Source: Massilia norwichensis
GTDB lineage: Bacteria; Pseudomonadota; Gammaproteobacteria; Burkholderiales; Burkholderiaceae_D
Assembly: GCF_024753245.1 (NCBI RefSeq)
Contig: NZ_JANUGX010000041.1
Span: forward strand, 1-46,336
Reading direction: 5' to 3'
DNA length: 46,336 bases
Shown here: piece by piece, positions 23,418-32,516 of the stretch
How the letters are laid out: every line of letters begins with the position of its first letter
Numbering within the stretch: position 1 is the first letter of the stretch
The notes under the pieces: generated by a model
What the model saw: only the letters and a program-made list of their open reading frames with translations
Database searches by the model: none
What the model was told of the DNA's origin: nothing
Made by a program: the position numbers and the translations under genes

Positions 23418-24689
23418 ATGAAGAATCGAAACCGCCTGACCACTTACATCCTCGTGGGGCTGGTGCTCGGCATCGCCGTCGGCTACGCCGCACACAATTA
23501 TCTGGAAAACCCGGCCGGCTTCGCCGACACGCTGTCGCTGGTGACTACCCTGTTCCTCCGCCTGATCAAGATGATCATCGCGCCGCTGGTGTTCTCGACC
23601 CTGGTGGTCGGCATCGCCAAGATGGGCGACGCCTCGGAAGTCGGACGCATCGGCGTCAAGGCGCTGGGCTGGTTCGTCATCGCTTCGATCCTGTCGCTGA
23701 CCCTGGGCCTGATCCTGGTGAACCTGTTCCGTCCGGGCGATGCGATGGCCGCCGCCGGCCACCTGCCGGCCGTGACGGAATCGTCGGGTATCGCCGTTAC
23801 CGGCCTGACGCTCAAGGAATTCATCACCCACCTGGTGCCGGCCTCGATCGTGGACGGCATGGCCAAGAACGAGATCCTGCAGATCGTGATCTTCTCGATC
23901 TTCTTCGGTACCGGCGCCGCCGCCGTCGGCGCGCGCGCCACGCCGCTGATCGACGCCATCGACGGCGCCGCGCACGTGATGCTGAAGGTGACCGGCTACG
24001 TGATGAACTTCGCGCCGATCGCGGTGTTCGCAGCGGTGGCCAGCGTGATCGCCAAGAGCGGCGTCGGCGTGCTGTCGACCTATGGCGTGTTCATGGGCGA
24101 GTTCTACCTCGGCATCGCGCTGCTGTGGATCCTGCTGATCGGTATCGGCGTCCTGTTCGTCGGCCCGCGCATCCTGCAGCTGGTGCGCGAACTGCGCGAG
24201 CCGACCATCCTGGCCTTCACCTGCGCCTCGTCGGAAGCGGCGTTCCCGAAGACCCTCGAAGGCCTGGAGCGCTTCGGCGTCAAGAACCGCCTGGCCGCCT
24301 TCGTGCTGCCGATCGGTTATTCGTTCAATCTCGATGGCTCGATGATGTACTGCACCTTCGCCACCATCTTCATCGCTCAGGCCTACGGCATCGAAGTGCC
24401 GCTGTCGACCCAGATCACGATGATGCTGGTGCTGATGCTGACCTCGAAGGGCATGGCCGGCGTGCCGCGCGCTTCGCTGGTGGTGATCGCCGCGACCCTG
24501 AACCAGTTCCAGATCCCGGAAGCCGGCCTGCTGCTCCTGCTGGGCATCGACCACTTCCTGGACATGGCGCGTTCGGCCACCAACGTGATCGGCAACGGCA
24601 TTGCCACCGCCGTGGTCGCGAAGTGGGAGGGCGAGCTGACCAACCCGACCGCGGCCGACAAGGATATCGCCACCTCGCCGCTGCGCTGA
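23418..24689 (+). CDS. Dicarboxylate/amino acid:cation symporter (DAACS family)
   Basis: The 423-residue protein is a glutamate/aspartate/C4-dicarboxylate:cation symporter. It has LVLGIAVGYAAHNYL at the N terminus, RLIKMIIAPLVFSTLVVGIAK, the serine motif FTCASSEAAFPKTLEGL, VLPIGYSFNLDGSMMYCTFA and the LMLTSKGMAGVPRASLVVIA hairpin. The CASSEAAFPKTLEGLERFG segment is closer to the GltP/DctA branch with amino acid transport than to the paralogue at 16746. With a periplasmic asparaginase next on the same strand, uptake of aspartate formed outside the membrane is a sensible role. The intergene space to the asparaginase holds a REP-like repeat, which may weaken read-through. Confidence 0.92.
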   Translation: MKNRNRLTTYILVGLVLGIAVGYAAHNYLENPAGFADTLSLVTTLFLRLIKMIIAPLVFSTLVVGIAKMGDASEVGRIGVKALGWFVIASILSLTLGLILVNLFRPGDAMAAAGHLPAVTESSGIAVTGLTLKEFITHLVPASIVDGMAKNEILQIVIFSIFFGTGAAAVGARATPLIDAIDGAAHVMLKVTGYVMNFAPIAVFAAVASVIAKSGVGVLSTYGVFMGEFYLGIALLWILLIGIGVLFVGPRILQLVRELREPTILAFTCASSEAAFPKTLEGLERFGVKNRLAAFVLPIGYSFNLDGSMMYCTFATIFIAQAYGIEVPLSTQITMMLVLMLTSKGMAGVPRASLVVIAATLNQFQIPEAGLLLLLGIDHFLDMARSATNVIGNGIATAVVAKWEGELTNPTAADKDIATSPLR

Positions 24690-24700
24690 TTTTTTGATTC

Positions 24701-24788
24701 CGTCGTCCCCGCGCAGGCGGGGACCCAAGCTCGTAAGCGTTTCGTTAGCGCACGCAGAACTTGGGTCCCCGCCTTCGCGGGGACGACG
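24701..24788. repeat. REP-like palindromic pair, copy 1
   Basis: Two facing copies (24703-24730 and 24760-24787) of a unit with core GTCCCCGCGCAGGCGGGGAC and a CCAAG tail, separated by about 30 bases. Each unit is itself a hairpin and the pair can form a longer one. It lies between a symporter gene and the asparaginase gene, both on plus. Confidence 0.85.
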
Positions 24789-24804
24789 CTTTTACGGAGA
24801 CCAC

Positions 24805-25893
24805 ATGACCCACCTGAAATCCGCGCGTACGCTGTTCGCGCTGTTCCTCTGCCTGTTCGCGCTGGCCGCACACGCCCAGGCCCAGACCGCAGCCCCGGCC
24901 AAACTGCCGAACGTGGTAATCCTGGCCACCGGCGGCACCATCGCCGGCACCGGCGCGACCAGCACTACCACCGTCGGCTACACCGCCGCCACGGTCGGCG
25001 TGCAGGCCCTGATCAACGCCGTGCCCGAGCTGCAGAAGGTCGCCCATGTCAGCGGCGAGCAGGTCTTCCAGATCGCCAGCGAAAACATGGGCAACGAGCA
25101 GTGGCTGACCCTGGCCAAGCGCGTCAACGCGCTGCTGGCGCAGCCGAACGTGGACGGCATCGTGATCACCCACGGCACCGATACGATCGAGGAAACCGCC
25201 TACTTCCTGAACCTGGTCGTCAAGAGCCGGAAGCCGGTGGTGGTGGTTGGCGCGATGCGCCCATCGACCGCGATCTCGGCCGACGGCCCGATCAACCTGT
25301 ACAACGCGGTGCTGACCGCCGGCAGCCAGGAAGCCGTCGGCAAGGGCGTGCTGGTGGTGATGAACGACCAGATCAACGCCGCGCGCGACGTCAGCAAGAC
25401 CAACACGACCACCACCGACACCTTCAAGGCCACCGAACTGGGCCTGCTGGGCTACGTGGTCGGCAACCAGCCGCACTTCTACCGCGCCTCGACCCGCAAG
25501 CACACCGTGGACACCGAGTTCGACATTTCGAAGCTCGACGCCCTGCCGGCGGTGGAAATCGCCTACACCTATGCCAACGTCGGCCCGACCGCGGTCAACG
25601 CCTTCGTCGCCGCCGGCGCCAAGGGCCTGATCCACGCCGGCGTCGGCGACGGCAGCCTGCCGACCAAGGTGCGCCCGGCACTGTCCGCCGCGCGCAAGAA
25701 CGGCGTGGTCATCGTGCGTTCCAGCCGCGTGGGCCAGGGCATCGTGGCACGCAACGGCGAGGCCAATGACGATGAGCTGGACTTCGTGGTGTCGGATACC
25801 TTGAATCCGCAGAAGGCGCGCATCCTGCTGATGCTGGCGCTGACCAGGACTGCGAATACCAAAGAGATCCAGCGGATGTTCTATACGTACTGA
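24805..25893 (+). CDS. Type II L-asparaginase, periplasmic
   Basis: The enzyme hydrolyses asparagine to aspartate and ammonia. The 362-residue protein has a signal peptide with cleavage near residue 26 (FALAAHAQA), first catalytic Thr45 in LATGGTIAGTG, second catalytic Thr125-Asp126 in ITHGTDTIEETAYFL, and AMRPSTAISADGPINLYNAV with the supporting residues. The exported form with ATGGTIAG is typical of high-affinity type II enzymes. It follows the DAACS symporter, which may import the product aspartate. A strong hairpin terminator follows. Confidence 0.95.
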   Translation: MTHLKSARTLFALFLCLFALAAHAQAQTAAPAKLPNVVILATGGTIAGTGATSTTTVGYTAATVGVQALINAVPELQKVAHVSGEQVFQIASENMGNEQWLTLAKRVNALLAQPNVDGIVITHGTDTIEETAYFLNLVVKSRKPVVVVGAMRPSTAISADGPINLYNAVLTAGSQEAVGKGVLVVMNDQINAARDVSKTNTTTTDTFKATELGLLGYVVGNQPHFYRASTRKHTVDTEFDISKLDALPAVEIAYTYANVGPTAVNAFVAAGAKGLIHAGVGDGSLPTKVRPALSAARKNGVVIVRSSRVGQGIVARNGEANDDELDFVVSDTLNPQKARILLMLALTRTANTKEIQRMFYTY

Positions 25894-25923
25894 TGCTTGC
25901 GTGGGTACAGCCCGCATCGCCGA

Positions 25924-25959
25924 AAATGCCGTTCAGTTCGCCCTGAACGGCATTTTTTT
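25924..25959 (+). terminator. Rho-independent terminator after asparaginase
   Basis: AATGCCGTTCAG and CTGAACGGCATT form a perfect 12-bp stem with a six-base loop, followed by a run of seven T residues (25953-25959). It stands 30 bases after the asparaginase stop codon. Confidence 0.93.
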
Positions 25960-26071
25960 ATGGGTTGTACGACCAGCGGCTTTTCGCGCACATATCGCCT
26001 CTTTAGTGTCAAACCTTCTTTGCGCCGCCGCCGCATGTGCAGAGCGCGGAACATTCCTGACAGGAGGTTTT

Positions 26072-27256
26072 ATGCTAGCAACCAACTTTCGTGGTCCATA
26101 CCGGATTCGGGTATCGCAAAAACCGGATCCCGTGATCGAACATCCAGGCGACGCCATCGTCCGCGTGACACGCGCCTGTATCTGCGGCTCGGACCTGCAC
26201 CTGTACCACGGGCTGGTACCCGACACCCGCATCGGGCACACCTTCGGCCATGAGTTCGTCGGCATCGTCGAAGAGGTCGGCTCGGCGGTCGAGACGCTCA
26301 AGCCGGGCGACCGCGTGCTGGTGCCGTTCAACATCTTCTGCGGCTCATGCTTCTTCTGCGACCGCGAGCTGTACAGCAACTGCCACAACGTCAATCCGGA
26401 AGCGACCGCGGTAGGCGGCATCTACGGTTATTCGCACACCACCGGCGGCTACGATGGCGGCCAGGCCGAGTTCGTGCGCGTGCCGATGGCCGACGTCGGA
26501 CCGTACAAGGTGCCGGAGGATATCGTCGACGACGACGCGGTGCTGCTGACCGATGCGCTGCCGACCGGCTACCAGGCGGCCGAGATGGCCGACATCCATG
26601 AAGGCGACACCGTGGTGGTGTTCGGCGCCGGCCCGGTGGGCATCTTCGCCGCCAAGTCAGCCTGGCTGTTCGGCGCCGGCCGCGTCATCGTGGTCGACCA
26701 TATCGACTACCGGCTCGATTTCGTGCGGCGCTACGCCCCCGCCGAAGTCATCAATTTCCGCGAGGTGGGCGACGTGGCCTTGCAGATCAAGAAGATGACC
26801 GACTGGCTGGGCGCGGACGCGTGCATCGATGCCGTCGGCTGCGAAGCGTCCGGCAGCCTGGCCCAGACCGTCACCGGGCGCTGGACCATGCTGCAGGCAG
26901 GCGCGGCGACCGCGCTGTTCTGGGCCATCAACTCGGTACGCAAGGCCGGCAACGTGTCGATCGTCGGCGTCTACGGGCCGACCTTCAACGCCGTCCCGAT
27001 CGGCAACGCGCTGAACAAGGGCATCACGATGCGCATGAACCAGGCGGCCGTCAAGCGCCATGTGCCGCACCTGATCGAGCACATCCGCCAGGGGCACCTG
27101 AACCCGAAAGAAATCATCACCCACCGGGTACCGCTGGAGGAGGCTTCGGACGCGTACCACATCTTCTCGAGCAAGTACGACCACTGCATCAAACCCGTGC
27201 TGATTCCCCCGCGTGCCGGCTCGGCGCGCTCGATGGCGACCAGCGTCATTCATTGA
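26072..27256 (+). CDS. Zinc-dependent alcohol/formaldehyde dehydrogenase family protein
   Basis: The 394-residue medium-chain dehydrogenase has catalytic zinc ligands Cys38 (CICGSDLH) and His60-Glu61 (FGHEFVG), structural zinc cysteines 90, 93, 96 and 104, and a Rossmann motif in VVVFGAGPVGIFAAKSAW. It resembles the glutathione-independent FdhA/threonine-dehydrogenase-like group, as does the decayed gene at 27960-29109. CAGGAGG stands right before the ATG. An unknown 201-residue protein gene follows ten bases later and is probably co-translated. The substrate is not evident; an aldehyde or secondary alcohol is likely. Confidence 0.9.
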   Translation: MLATNFRGPYRIRVSQKPDPVIEHPGDAIVRVTRACICGSDLHLYHGLVPDTRIGHTFGHEFVGIVEEVGSAVETLKPGDRVLVPFNIFCGSCFFCDRELYSNCHNVNPEATAVGGIYGYSHTTGGYDGGQAEFVRVPMADVGPYKVPEDIVDDDAVLLTDALPTGYQAAEMADIHEGDTVVVFGAGPVGIFAAKSAWLFGAGRVIVVDHIDYRLDFVRRYAPAEVINFREVGDVALQIKKMTDWLGADACIDAVGCEASGSLAQTVTGRWTMLQAGAATALFWAINSVRKAGNVSIVGVYGPTFNAVPIGNALNKGITMRMNQAAVKRHVPHLIEHIRQGHLNPKEIITHRVPLEEASDAYHIFSSKYDHCIKPVLIPPRAGSARSMATSVIH

Positions 27257-27266
27257 AGGAGCCGCC

Positions 27267-27872
27267 ATGAACAACGAAATCGCCCAGCGCGACATCGCCC
27301 GCCGCGATCTTGCCGAGCAGCGGCGCAACCCGCAACACCACGGCCATGTGAACTACGAGCGCCAGATCGACCACGATCTGAACCGGCACAGTCCGCCCCG
27401 CGAACAACTGCAGCGCATCCCCGGCTGGGGTTCGGACCTCGACCACAAGAACCGTCCGGCCATTCCAATGGAGCGCACGCCGCCACGCTTCATCCACGTG
27501 CCGGAGGGGCAGCCGGTACAGCAGGCGCAGACCGTCGAGGTGTTCTGTTCGCCGGAGCGACCGGGCATCACGCCGGTCTTCGGCACGGCCGAGCCCCCGA
27601 AGTGGCTGTCGGGCGCGATCCGGCGCCTGGCCTACAAGTTGCCGGAAAACGACCTGCGCCACTGGCTGATGCTGATCGCCGCCGACCGCGTCAGCATGGT
27701 CGAAGGCATCGTCGAGGATCTGTCCCAGGGCCACGTGCCGAACGTGCTCAAGGAAATGGGCATCCGGTCCGAACTGCGCCACAACCCGGCCGGGCTGGTG
27801 CGCAAGACGCTCATCGCCACTGCGGTGGTGTACGGATTCATCGCCCTGCGGAACCGCAGCAGGCGCTACTGA
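27267..27872 (+). CDS. Hypothetical protein coupled to Zn-alcohol dehydrogenase
   Basis: I do not recognise a family. The 201-residue protein is very polar in its first 75 residues (many Arg, His, Asn, Pro, Gln: DIARRDLAEQRRNPQHHGH), then has a more folded part, WLSGAIRRLAYKLPENDLRHWLMLIAADRVSMVEGIVEDL, and ends with a single hydrophobic helix LIATAVVYGFIAL followed by RNRSRRY. This layout suggests a tail-anchored or peripheral inner-membrane protein with a disordered N-terminal arm. AAGGAG precedes the ATG. It follows the dehydrogenase by ten bases and is closed by a terminator at 27908-27939. Confidence 0.75.
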   Translation: MNNEIAQRDIARRDLAEQRRNPQHHGHVNYERQIDHDLNRHSPPREQLQRIPGWGSDLDHKNRPAIPMERTPPRFIHVPEGQPVQQAQTVEVFCSPERPGITPVFGTAEPPKWLSGAIRRLAYKLPENDLRHWLMLIAADRVSMVEGIVEDLSQGHVPNVLKEMGIRSELRHNPAGLVRKTLIATAVVYGFIALRNRSRRY

Positions 27873-27907
27873 CCTCGTAACGCCCGGGCCGACCGGACGC
27901 ATTGCCA

Positions 27908-27939
27908 CCCCGCGTTCACCCTACGATCGCGGGGCTTTT
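27908..27939 (+). terminator. Terminator after the dehydrogenase pair
   Basis: CCCCGCG (27908-27914) and CGCGGGG (27928-27934) enclose a 13-base loop and are followed by CTTTTC. It separates the plus-strand dehydrogenase operon from the decayed convergent gene. Confidence 0.65.
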
Positions 27940-27959
27940 CCGCTGACCGCGCTGTTCCA

Positions 27960-29109
27960 CTAGGAGCCGGGATGCAGGATCACCTTGGTCCAGCCATGTT
28001 CGCGCTGATCGAAGTGCTTGTAGGCGTCCGGCGCCTGGTCGAGCTTCAACTCATGGGACACGATGAACGAAGGCTTGGCGCGGCCGGCGTGGATCAGGTC
28101 GCGCAGTTGCCGGTTGTAGGCCTTGACGGGGCACTGGCCGGTGGCAACGCGCTGCCCCTTGAACCAGAGCATGCCCCAGTCGAGCGCGAGCTTGCCCTCT
28201 TTCTCCAATGCGTCCGAACCGTTCGGGTCCTGCGGTACGAATACGCCGCCCCCCCCCGATTCCGCCGGTGAACTTGACGGAGTTGATCAGGTTATTCATC
28301 GTAAGGTTGGGACGCTCCTGGCGGTGATGATGGTGGTCGTGGCACTGGTAGCCGACACATTCGCAACCCACGTCCGCGCCGAGCCCGTGCGTCAGGTCCA
28401 TGACGCGCTGCACCGGGTCTTCCTTCGAATAATCGATCGCGATCGCGCCGATCGATTCGGCCAGCTTGAGCCGGTCGGCATGGCAGTCGACCACCATCAC
28501 GCTGCAGGCGCCCTTGATCATCGCCGAGTGCGCGGCCATCAAGCCCACCGGGCCGGCGCCGTAGATGACCACCGCGTCCCCGGGCTTCATGCCGGCCAGT
28601 TCGGTGGCGTGCCAGCCGGTCGGGAAGATGTCGGCGCACATCACGTAGTCGGCCTGCTTCTGCTCCGCGTCCGGCGGCAGCTTCAGGCACATGAAGTCGG
28701 CCCAGGGCACGCGCAGGTATTCGGCCTGGCCGCCCTGCTATGGCCCCATGTCGGCAAAGCCGAAGGCGCCGCCGGCCACGCCCGGCTGGTTCGCGTTCAG
28801 GCAGTAATTGGTCAGGCCGCGTTCGCAGTTCTTGCAATGGCCGCAGCTGATATTGAAGGGCATGCAGACCCAGTCGCCGGGCTTGAGCCGTTCCACGGCC
28901 GGCCCGACTTCCAGCACGACGCCGAGGTTCTCGTGGCCGAAGACGCGGCCCTGCTCGAAGTCGGTCCGGCCTTCGTACATGTGCAGGTCGGACCCGCAGA
29001 TGTTGGTGCTGGTGATCTTGACGATGGCATCTGTCGGACGTTCGATCTTGGGGTCCGGCACGTCTTCGACGGCGACCTGATTGGGGCCGCGATAGACAAC
29101 TGCTTTCAT
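27960..29109 (-). pseudogene. Decayed glutathione-independent formaldehyde dehydrogenase (FdhA-like)
   Basis: The reading starts at 29109 (MKAVVYRGPNQVAVEDVPDP) with zinc motifs CGSDLHMYEG, FGHENLG and CGHCKNCERG...C, is stopped by TAG at 28740-28738 where the family has Tyr (GFADMGP, stop, QGGQAEYLRVP), goes on in the same frame through VVIYGAGPVGLMAAHSA and LGADVGCECVGYQCHDHH, and then needs a frame change at a run of nine C (28249-28257) to reach the C-terminal part (GKLALDWGMLWFKGQ...TKVILHPGS). Two separate lesions make a working enzyme unlikely, although the C run alone could be a base-calling error. A full paralogue lies at 26072. Confidence 0.88.
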
Positions 29110-29275
29110 GATCTGCTCCTGTGCTTCGCCAGGAGAGGCTGCCCCGCATAACGGACGCAACGCTACGTCCCGGCGGTCTGTCGGCGAAACCCGCAGGCGC
29201 TCACCCGCGGGACTATCTATTCATGATAGACAGAAGGCGCACAATAGCAATTGGCGATTGCCGGCAGTACTCGCG

Positions 29276-30148
29276 TCAAACCAGCGCGTGCCCCTGCAGC
29301 CTGGTCAGGATCGCCAGCGGACTCGCGTCCTTGTCGTACTGCTGCGCCGGCGACAGCTGCGCCGTGTATTCCATCATGAACTGCCCCGACATCACCGAGT
29401 GCGAGGCCTGGTCCGAGAAGCACACCCAGGCGCAGCCCGGCGGGAAGCCGAAGCTGACCTGCGGCGCGTTCTTCTGGTAGTCGAGGTCGGACTTCATGGC
29501 GTCGTGCAGCTGCAGCATCAGGTGGTCGTACTCGCTGCGCAGCGACTTGGTCACGTGCAGCGCGTTCAAGGCTTTCGCCTGCCACGCCACGTAGGGCTTC
29601 ACGCGCGGCAGGAAGCGGCGCGCTACATCTTCGAACGGTTCGCCCACGCGCCACACGCGCGGCACGCCTTCCAGGTTCACGTTGGTGAACACGCGCAGCA
29701 GGCGCTCGCCGCGGTTCGGGCGGGACGGGAAAGCGTCGACGTGCAGGCGGCGGTCGTCGGCGCGCCAGGACTGCACGCGGGTCTCGACTTTCGAGGGCCG
29801 GAAGCTGGCCGAGCCGCGGCGCAGGTGTTCGGTGTAGCGCGGCACCAGGTGGCCCAGCAGGCTTTCCGCCTCGTCGCGGAAGCGCTTGACCATGCCGGTC
29901 GCCAGCGCCTGCGTGGCCTCGTCGCCGACCACGCCCCTCAAGCTGCCGGCAGGGTCGAGGCTGATGTTGCGGACCTTGGGGTCGCGGATGTCTTCGCGGA
30001 ACAGCGCCAGCTCTTCCTTCTTCGGTGCGAAGCCGTGCTGGGCGAAGTTCGGGAAGTACAGCACCTTGCCCGCTTCCAGCGCGGCGATCCAGGCCGGATT
30101 GCCGTGGCCAAGGTCGGCCATGTCGATCTCGACGATCTGGTTTTCCAT
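29276..30148 (-). CDS. kdoO: Kdo hydroxylase family protein (KdoO)
   Basis: KdoO is an iron/2-oxoglutarate-dependent enzyme that hydroxylates Kdo in the inner core of lipopolysaccharide. The 290-residue protein shows the metal site His136-x-Asp138 in DRRLHVDAFPSRP and a second His at about 250 in DQASHSVMSG, plus GERLLRVFTNVN, YDHLMLQLHDAMK and FPPGCAWVCFSDQ. It is cytoplasmic, as expected. It starts nine bases after the ABC exporter gene on the same strand and may be co-transcribed with it. Family recognition is firm; the symbol follows the characterised Burkholderia and Yersinia proteins. Confidence 0.88.
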   Translation of the reverse strand: MENQIVEIDMADLGHGNPAWIAALEAGKVLYFPNFAQHGFAPKKEELALFREDIRDPKVRNISLDPAGSLRGVVGDEATQALATGMVKRFRDEAESLLGHLVPRYTEHLRRGSASFRPSKVETRVQSWRADDRRLHVDAFPSRPNRGERLLRVFTNVNLEGVPRVWRVGEPFEDVARRFLPRVKPYVAWQAKALNALHVTKSLRSEYDHLMLQLHDAMKSDLDYQKNAPQVSFGFPPGCAWVCFSDQASHSVMSGQFMMEYTAQLSPAQQYDKDASPLAILTRLQGHALV

Positions 30149-30157
30149 TGTTATATC

Positions 30158-32008
30158 CTAGTCTTGTTCGAGTTCCAGCGGCGGCGATGCGAGGTCTTCG
30201 TCCTGCCTTGCCTGCTGCCGGTCCCACATTTGTTGGTAGAGCCCGCGCTGCGCGAGCAGCTGTCCATGCGTGCCGCGTTCGACGATGCGGCCGTGGTCGA
30301 GCACCAGGATCTGGTGCGCGTCGGCGATGGTCGACAGGCGGTGCGCGATCACCAGGGTGGTGCGCTGCTTCGCGATTTCCTTCAGCTGCGTCTGGATCGC
30401 CTGCTCCGACTTCGAGTCCAGTGCGGACGTCGCTTCGTCGAAGATCAGGATCGCCGGGTTCTTCAGCAGCGTGCGCGCGATCGCCACGCGCTGCTTTTCG
30501 CCGCCGGACAGCTTCAGGCCGCGCTCACCCACCATTGTCGCATAGCCGTCGGGCAGGCTCTCGATGAAGTCGTGGATCGAGGCCGCGCGCGCCGCGGCGA
30601 CGATGTCTTCATGGCTGGCGCCCGGGCGGCCGTAGGCGATGTTGTATTCGATGGTGTCGTTGAACAGCACCGTATCCTGGGGCACGATGCCGATCGCGTG
30701 GCGCAGCGAGTCCTGGGTCACGTGACGGATGTCCTGGCCGTCGATGCTGATCGATCCCTGCTGCACGTCGTAGAAGCGAAACAGCAGGCGCGACAGGGTC
30801 GACTTGCCCGAGCCGCTGTGGCCGACCACGGCGGTGGTGGTGCCGGCCGGGATCGTGAAGTCGACGTCGAACAGGATCTGGCGCTTGGGGTCGTAATTGA
30901 ACTCGACGTGCGAGAACGCGACCTGGGCGCCGCGCGTGACGAGCGGCTTGGCATCCGGCGCATCGGCCACCTCGCGGTGCTGCTCCAGCAGGCCGAACAG
31001 ACGCTCCATGTCGGCCAGGCTCTGCTTGATCTCGCGGTAGATCACGCCCAGGAAGTTGAGCGGAATGTACAGCTGCAGCATGAAGGCGTTCACCAGCACC
31101 AGGTCGCCGATGGTCATCGTGCGGTCGATCACGCCCTGCGTGGCGCGCCACAGGATCGCGGTGACGGCGGCGGCGATGATCAGGGACTGGCCCGAATTCA
31201 GGAAGGAGAGCGAGGTCTGCGAACGCACGGCGGCGCGCTCGTAGTTCTGCAGGCCTTCGTCGTAGCGCTTGGCTTCGTAGTCTTCGTTGCCGAAGTATTT
31301 GACGGTCTCGAAGTTGATCAGCGAGTCGATGGCCTTGGTGTTGGCCTTCGAATCGAGCTCGTTCATCGTGCGGCGGAAATGCGTGCGCCATTCGGTGACC
31401 ACGATGGTGAAGGTGATGTAGGTGACCAGCGCCGCGGCGGTGATGATCGAGAACCACTTGTCGTAGCGCGCGGCCAGGTAGCCCAGCACCAGCGTGATCT
31501 CGACCAGCGTCGGCAGGATCGAAAACAGCGAATAGGACACCAGCGAGCTGACGCCGCGCGTGCCGCGCTCGATATCGCGCGTCATGCCGCCGGTCTGGCG
31601 GTTCAGGTGAAAGCGCAGCGACAGCGCGTGCAGGTGGCGGAACACCTTCAAGGCGATGGTGCGCACCGCGCGCTGGGTCACGCGCGCGAACAGGAATTCG
31701 CGCAGCTCGGTGAACAGCGTGGTCGAGAAGCGCAGCGCGCCGTAGGCCAGCAAGGCGCCGAGCGGCAGCACCAGCAGCGCGTAGGGATGCGAGGGTGTGA
31801 TGCTCAGGCTGTCGACGATATTCTTGAGCACCAGCGGCACGCCGATGTTGGCGACCTTGGCGCCGATCAGGCAGACCAGCGCGGCCATCACGCGCCATTT
31901 ATACACCCACAGGTAAGGCAGCAGCGTGCCGATCACGGCCCAGTCGTTGCGCCTGGCATTCGGGTCGCCGGCCGGGGGTAAGGAAGAGCTTGGAGAAGAG
32001 CGTCGCAT
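30158..32008 (-). CDS. ABCB/Atm1-type ABC exporter, fused membrane and ATPase domains
   Basis: The 616-residue half-transporter has six membrane helices in residues about 25-330 (YLWVYKWRVMAALVCLIGAKVANIG at the start) and an ATPase domain with Walker A GHSGSGKST near 396, signature LSGGEKQRVAIARTL near 499 and Walker B AILIFDEATSALDSKSE. The RFHLNRQTGGMTRDIERGTRG and NYERAAVRSQTSLSFLNSGQ segments are typical of the Atm1/HMT1 group, which exports glutathione-linked or metal-thiol compounds. It acts as a homodimer. It is divergent from the thioesterase gene and precedes kdoO. Confidence 0.92.
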   Translation of the reverse strand: MRRSSPSSSLPPAGDPNARRNDWAVIGTLLPYLWVYKWRVMAALVCLIGAKVANIGVPLVLKNIVDSLSITPSHPYALLVLPLGALLAYGALRFSTTLFTELREFLFARVTQRAVRTIALKVFRHLHALSLRFHLNRQTGGMTRDIERGTRGVSSLVSYSLFSILPTLVEITLVLGYLAARYDKWFSIITAAALVTYITFTIVVTEWRTHFRRTMNELDSKANTKAIDSLINFETVKYFGNEDYEAKRYDEGLQNYERAAVRSQTSLSFLNSGQSLIIAAAVTAILWRATQGVIDRTMTIGDLVLVNAFMLQLYIPLNFLGVIYREIKQSLADMERLFGLLEQHREVADAPDAKPLVTRGAQVAFSHVEFNYDPKRQILFDVDFTIPAGTTTAVVGHSGSGKSTLSRLLFRFYDVQQGSISIDGQDIRHVTQDSLRHAIGIVPQDTVLFNDTIEYNIAYGRPGASHEDIVAAARAASIHDFIESLPDGYATMVGERGLKLSGGEKQRVAIARTLLKNPAILIFDEATSALDSKSEQAIQTQLKEIAKQRTTLVIAHRLSTIADAHQILVLDHGRIVERGTHGQLLAQRGLYQQMWDRQQARQDEDLASPPLELEQD

Positions 32009-32070
32009 GACAGGGTTTGTCTATTTATGGTTCAATCTGGGACGATTGTAGCTTTTACCGAGATTTCAAG

Positions 32071-32505
32071 ATGACCCAGCCAGAAAACCAGACGCCATCC
32101 ACCACCCGACTGCCCGAAGGAAAGATGCCGGTGCTGCGGATGATGCCTGCCCCCTCCGATGCCAACGTCTACGGCGACGTGTTCGGCGGCTGGATCATGG
32201 CCCAGGTCGACGTCGCCGGCTCGCTGCCGGCCGTGCGCCGCGCGAATGGCCGCGTCGCCACCATTGCCGTGAATTCCTTCCTGTTCAAGAACCCGGTGTT
32301 CGTCGGCGACCTGCTGTCCTTCTACGCCGACGTGGTCAAGGTCGGCAATACCTCGATCACCGTGTACGTCGAAGTCTACGCCGAGCGCAACCGCCTGCAG
32401 ACCAACGTCGTGAAAGTCACCGAGGCCACCCTCACCTACGTCGCCACCGGCCCGGACCGCAAGCCGCGCCAGCTGCCGCCGCTCGACTCGCTGATCGAGC
32501 ACTAA
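32071..32505 (+). CDS. Acyl-CoA thioesterase, hotdog fold (YciA-like)
   Basis: The 144-residue protein has the YciA-type hotdog pattern: PSDANVYGDVFGGWIMAQVDVAG with the long central helix, VATIAVNSFLFKNPVFVGDLLSFYADVVKVGNTS, and VYAERNRLQTNVVKVTEATLTYVA. The Asp in the GGWIMAQVD segment is the expected catalytic residue. Such enzymes hydrolyse short to long acyl-CoA. It is 12 bases upstream of a phosphatase gene on the same strand and may share its mRNA. Start codon follows a weak AGATTTCAAG sequence. Confidence 0.92.
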   Translation: MTQPENQTPSTTRLPEGKMPVLRMMPAPSDANVYGDVFGGWIMAQVDVAGSLPAVRRANGRVATIAVNSFLFKNPVFVGDLLSFYADVVKVGNTSITVYVEVYAERNRLQTNVVKVTEATLTYVATGPDRKPRQLPPLDSLIEH

Positions 32506-32516
32506 GCGTCCCGACG

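Noticed and set aside
28249..28257. C9 run as a phase-variation switch
   Set aside because: A second lesion (TAG at 28738-28740) in the same gene makes decay the simpler reading; sequencing error at the run also remains possible.
29108..31981. A 957-codon plus-strand open frame opposite kdoO and the ABC exporter
   Set aside because: Shadow of two well-supported genes; no domain motif in its translation.
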